Source: Platerodrilus igneus (lineage: Eukaryota > Arthropoda > Insecta > Coleoptera > Lycidae). From it: a stretch of 64,000 nt of DNA. Below, one piece after another: positions 63,718 to 64,000 of the stretch; position 1 is the stretch's first letter, and the number at the start of each line of letters is the position of its first letter. A program made the translations under genes and the position numbers. Under the pieces are notes generated by a model that did no database searches, was not told the DNA's origin, and saw nothing but the letters and a program-made list of their open reading frames with translations. The DNA lies in NCBI GenBank assembly GCA_036346225.1, contig JARFIW010000900.1:248001-312000 (forward strand). Reading direction: 5' to 3'.

Positions 63718-64000
63718 TGAGAGGCGCGAATCGATCGCTTATTGGGATTTGCGTCCGAGGGTTTCGGAGTTGGGGACGCGGGCGGGTGGTGGTTAGGTGG
63801 AGAATTTTTGCGCGCTTAGGATAGGCCGGTTTTTATGGCGGGAAACCGAGAACTAAGGGAGAAATAAGGATTTTCCGGGAAAAGATTAATTTGAGGCGAC
63901 GTATTCGTTAACGTGTTAAAAAAGATAGGATCCCTCAAAAATTTCCGATCTAAAAGCCGAACAAGGCGTGCAACGAGGTCGGCAACTGTTCCGTTGACGT
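63718..64000 (-). promoter_or_regulatory. CpG-rich promoter-like block with E2F- and STAT-like motifs
   Basis: Base composition changes sharply at about 63718 to GC-rich with many CpGs (gaggcgcgaatcgatcgc, ggacgcgggcgggtgg). It contains GGCGGGAAA (63837-63845), a classic E2F/DP site, TTTTTGCGCGC (63805-63815), a second E2F-like site, and TTTTCCGGGAAAA (63871-63883), which includes the STAT pattern TTC-N3-GAA. This looks like a host promoter, either of the minus-strand exons at 63533 or of a gene beyond the window end. Orientation is inferred. Confidence 0.5.

Overview
The window reads as a piece of an AT-rich arthropod, most likely insect, nuclear genome. It has almost no ordinary host genes and is dominated by decayed transposable elements of many classes: Tc1/mariner of three kinds, two MULEs, PIF/Harbinger, Ty3/gypsy, Ty1/copia, probable BEL/Pao, several non-LTR retrotransposons, a tRNA-derived SINE and a remnant that looks Polinton/Maverick-like. 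Spliceosomal introns, target-site duplications (TSDs) and insect-type mariner and MULE proteins support this. No rRNA gene, CRISPR array, operon or stand-alone tRNA gene was seen; the tRNA-like stretches are SINE heads.

Layout. 1-4765: mostly non-coding, with a dead mariner N-terminus (2923-3260), a hairpin satellite (3526-3812) and a 159-bp direct repeat. 4766-9550: a region with ~190-bp inverted repeats, the C-terminal tail of an insect-type protein-primed DNA polymerase B, an intact C2H2 zinc-finger ORF (7576-8415) and a ~340-bp tandem array that carries an open frame. 9700-12854: a broken Ty3/gypsy element (A) interrupted by a SINE with a perfect 15-bp TSD.

15073-36333 is the centrepiece, a tower of nested insertions. 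A non-LTR retrotransposon endonuclease was split by a Tc1/mariner-type element (15294-18366) and again by a Ty3/gypsy element B (18454-35571). B carries gag, protease, RT, RNase H, integrase and then a macro domain. Its pol gene was hit by a 1,998-bp solo-LTR-like insertion. Its 5' LTR was hit by a MULE (26689-30964), which later took a solo LTR of B's own family, and by a DD82E Tc1/mariner element (31010-35377), which itself took a 1.28-kb true mariner. In most cases the duplicated target bases can be read directly and the host reading frame resumes on the other side.

36335-39850: several 3' ends and one longer copy of a minus-strand LINE, plus a second SINE. 40108-47100: a PIF/Harbinger element (transposase plus Myb/SANT partner) invaded by a Ty1/copia element. 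47520-51960: gypsy element D, broken by LINE/SINE debris and by a second MULE whose 591-aa, two-exon transposase is still open. 54103-54414: a PHD-finger LINE ORF1. 55229-58327: an LTR element with a gag gene and a repeated primer-binding-site-like leader. 58870-59399: a BEL/Pao-like gag. 59783-60084: a fourth SINE. 60333-60730: a MITE-like inverted repeat. The right edge (62732-64000) looks like host DNA: a CpG-rich, E2F-motif-bearing promoter-like block and two short minus-strand exons.

All product assignments come from reading motifs by eye; no database search was possible.
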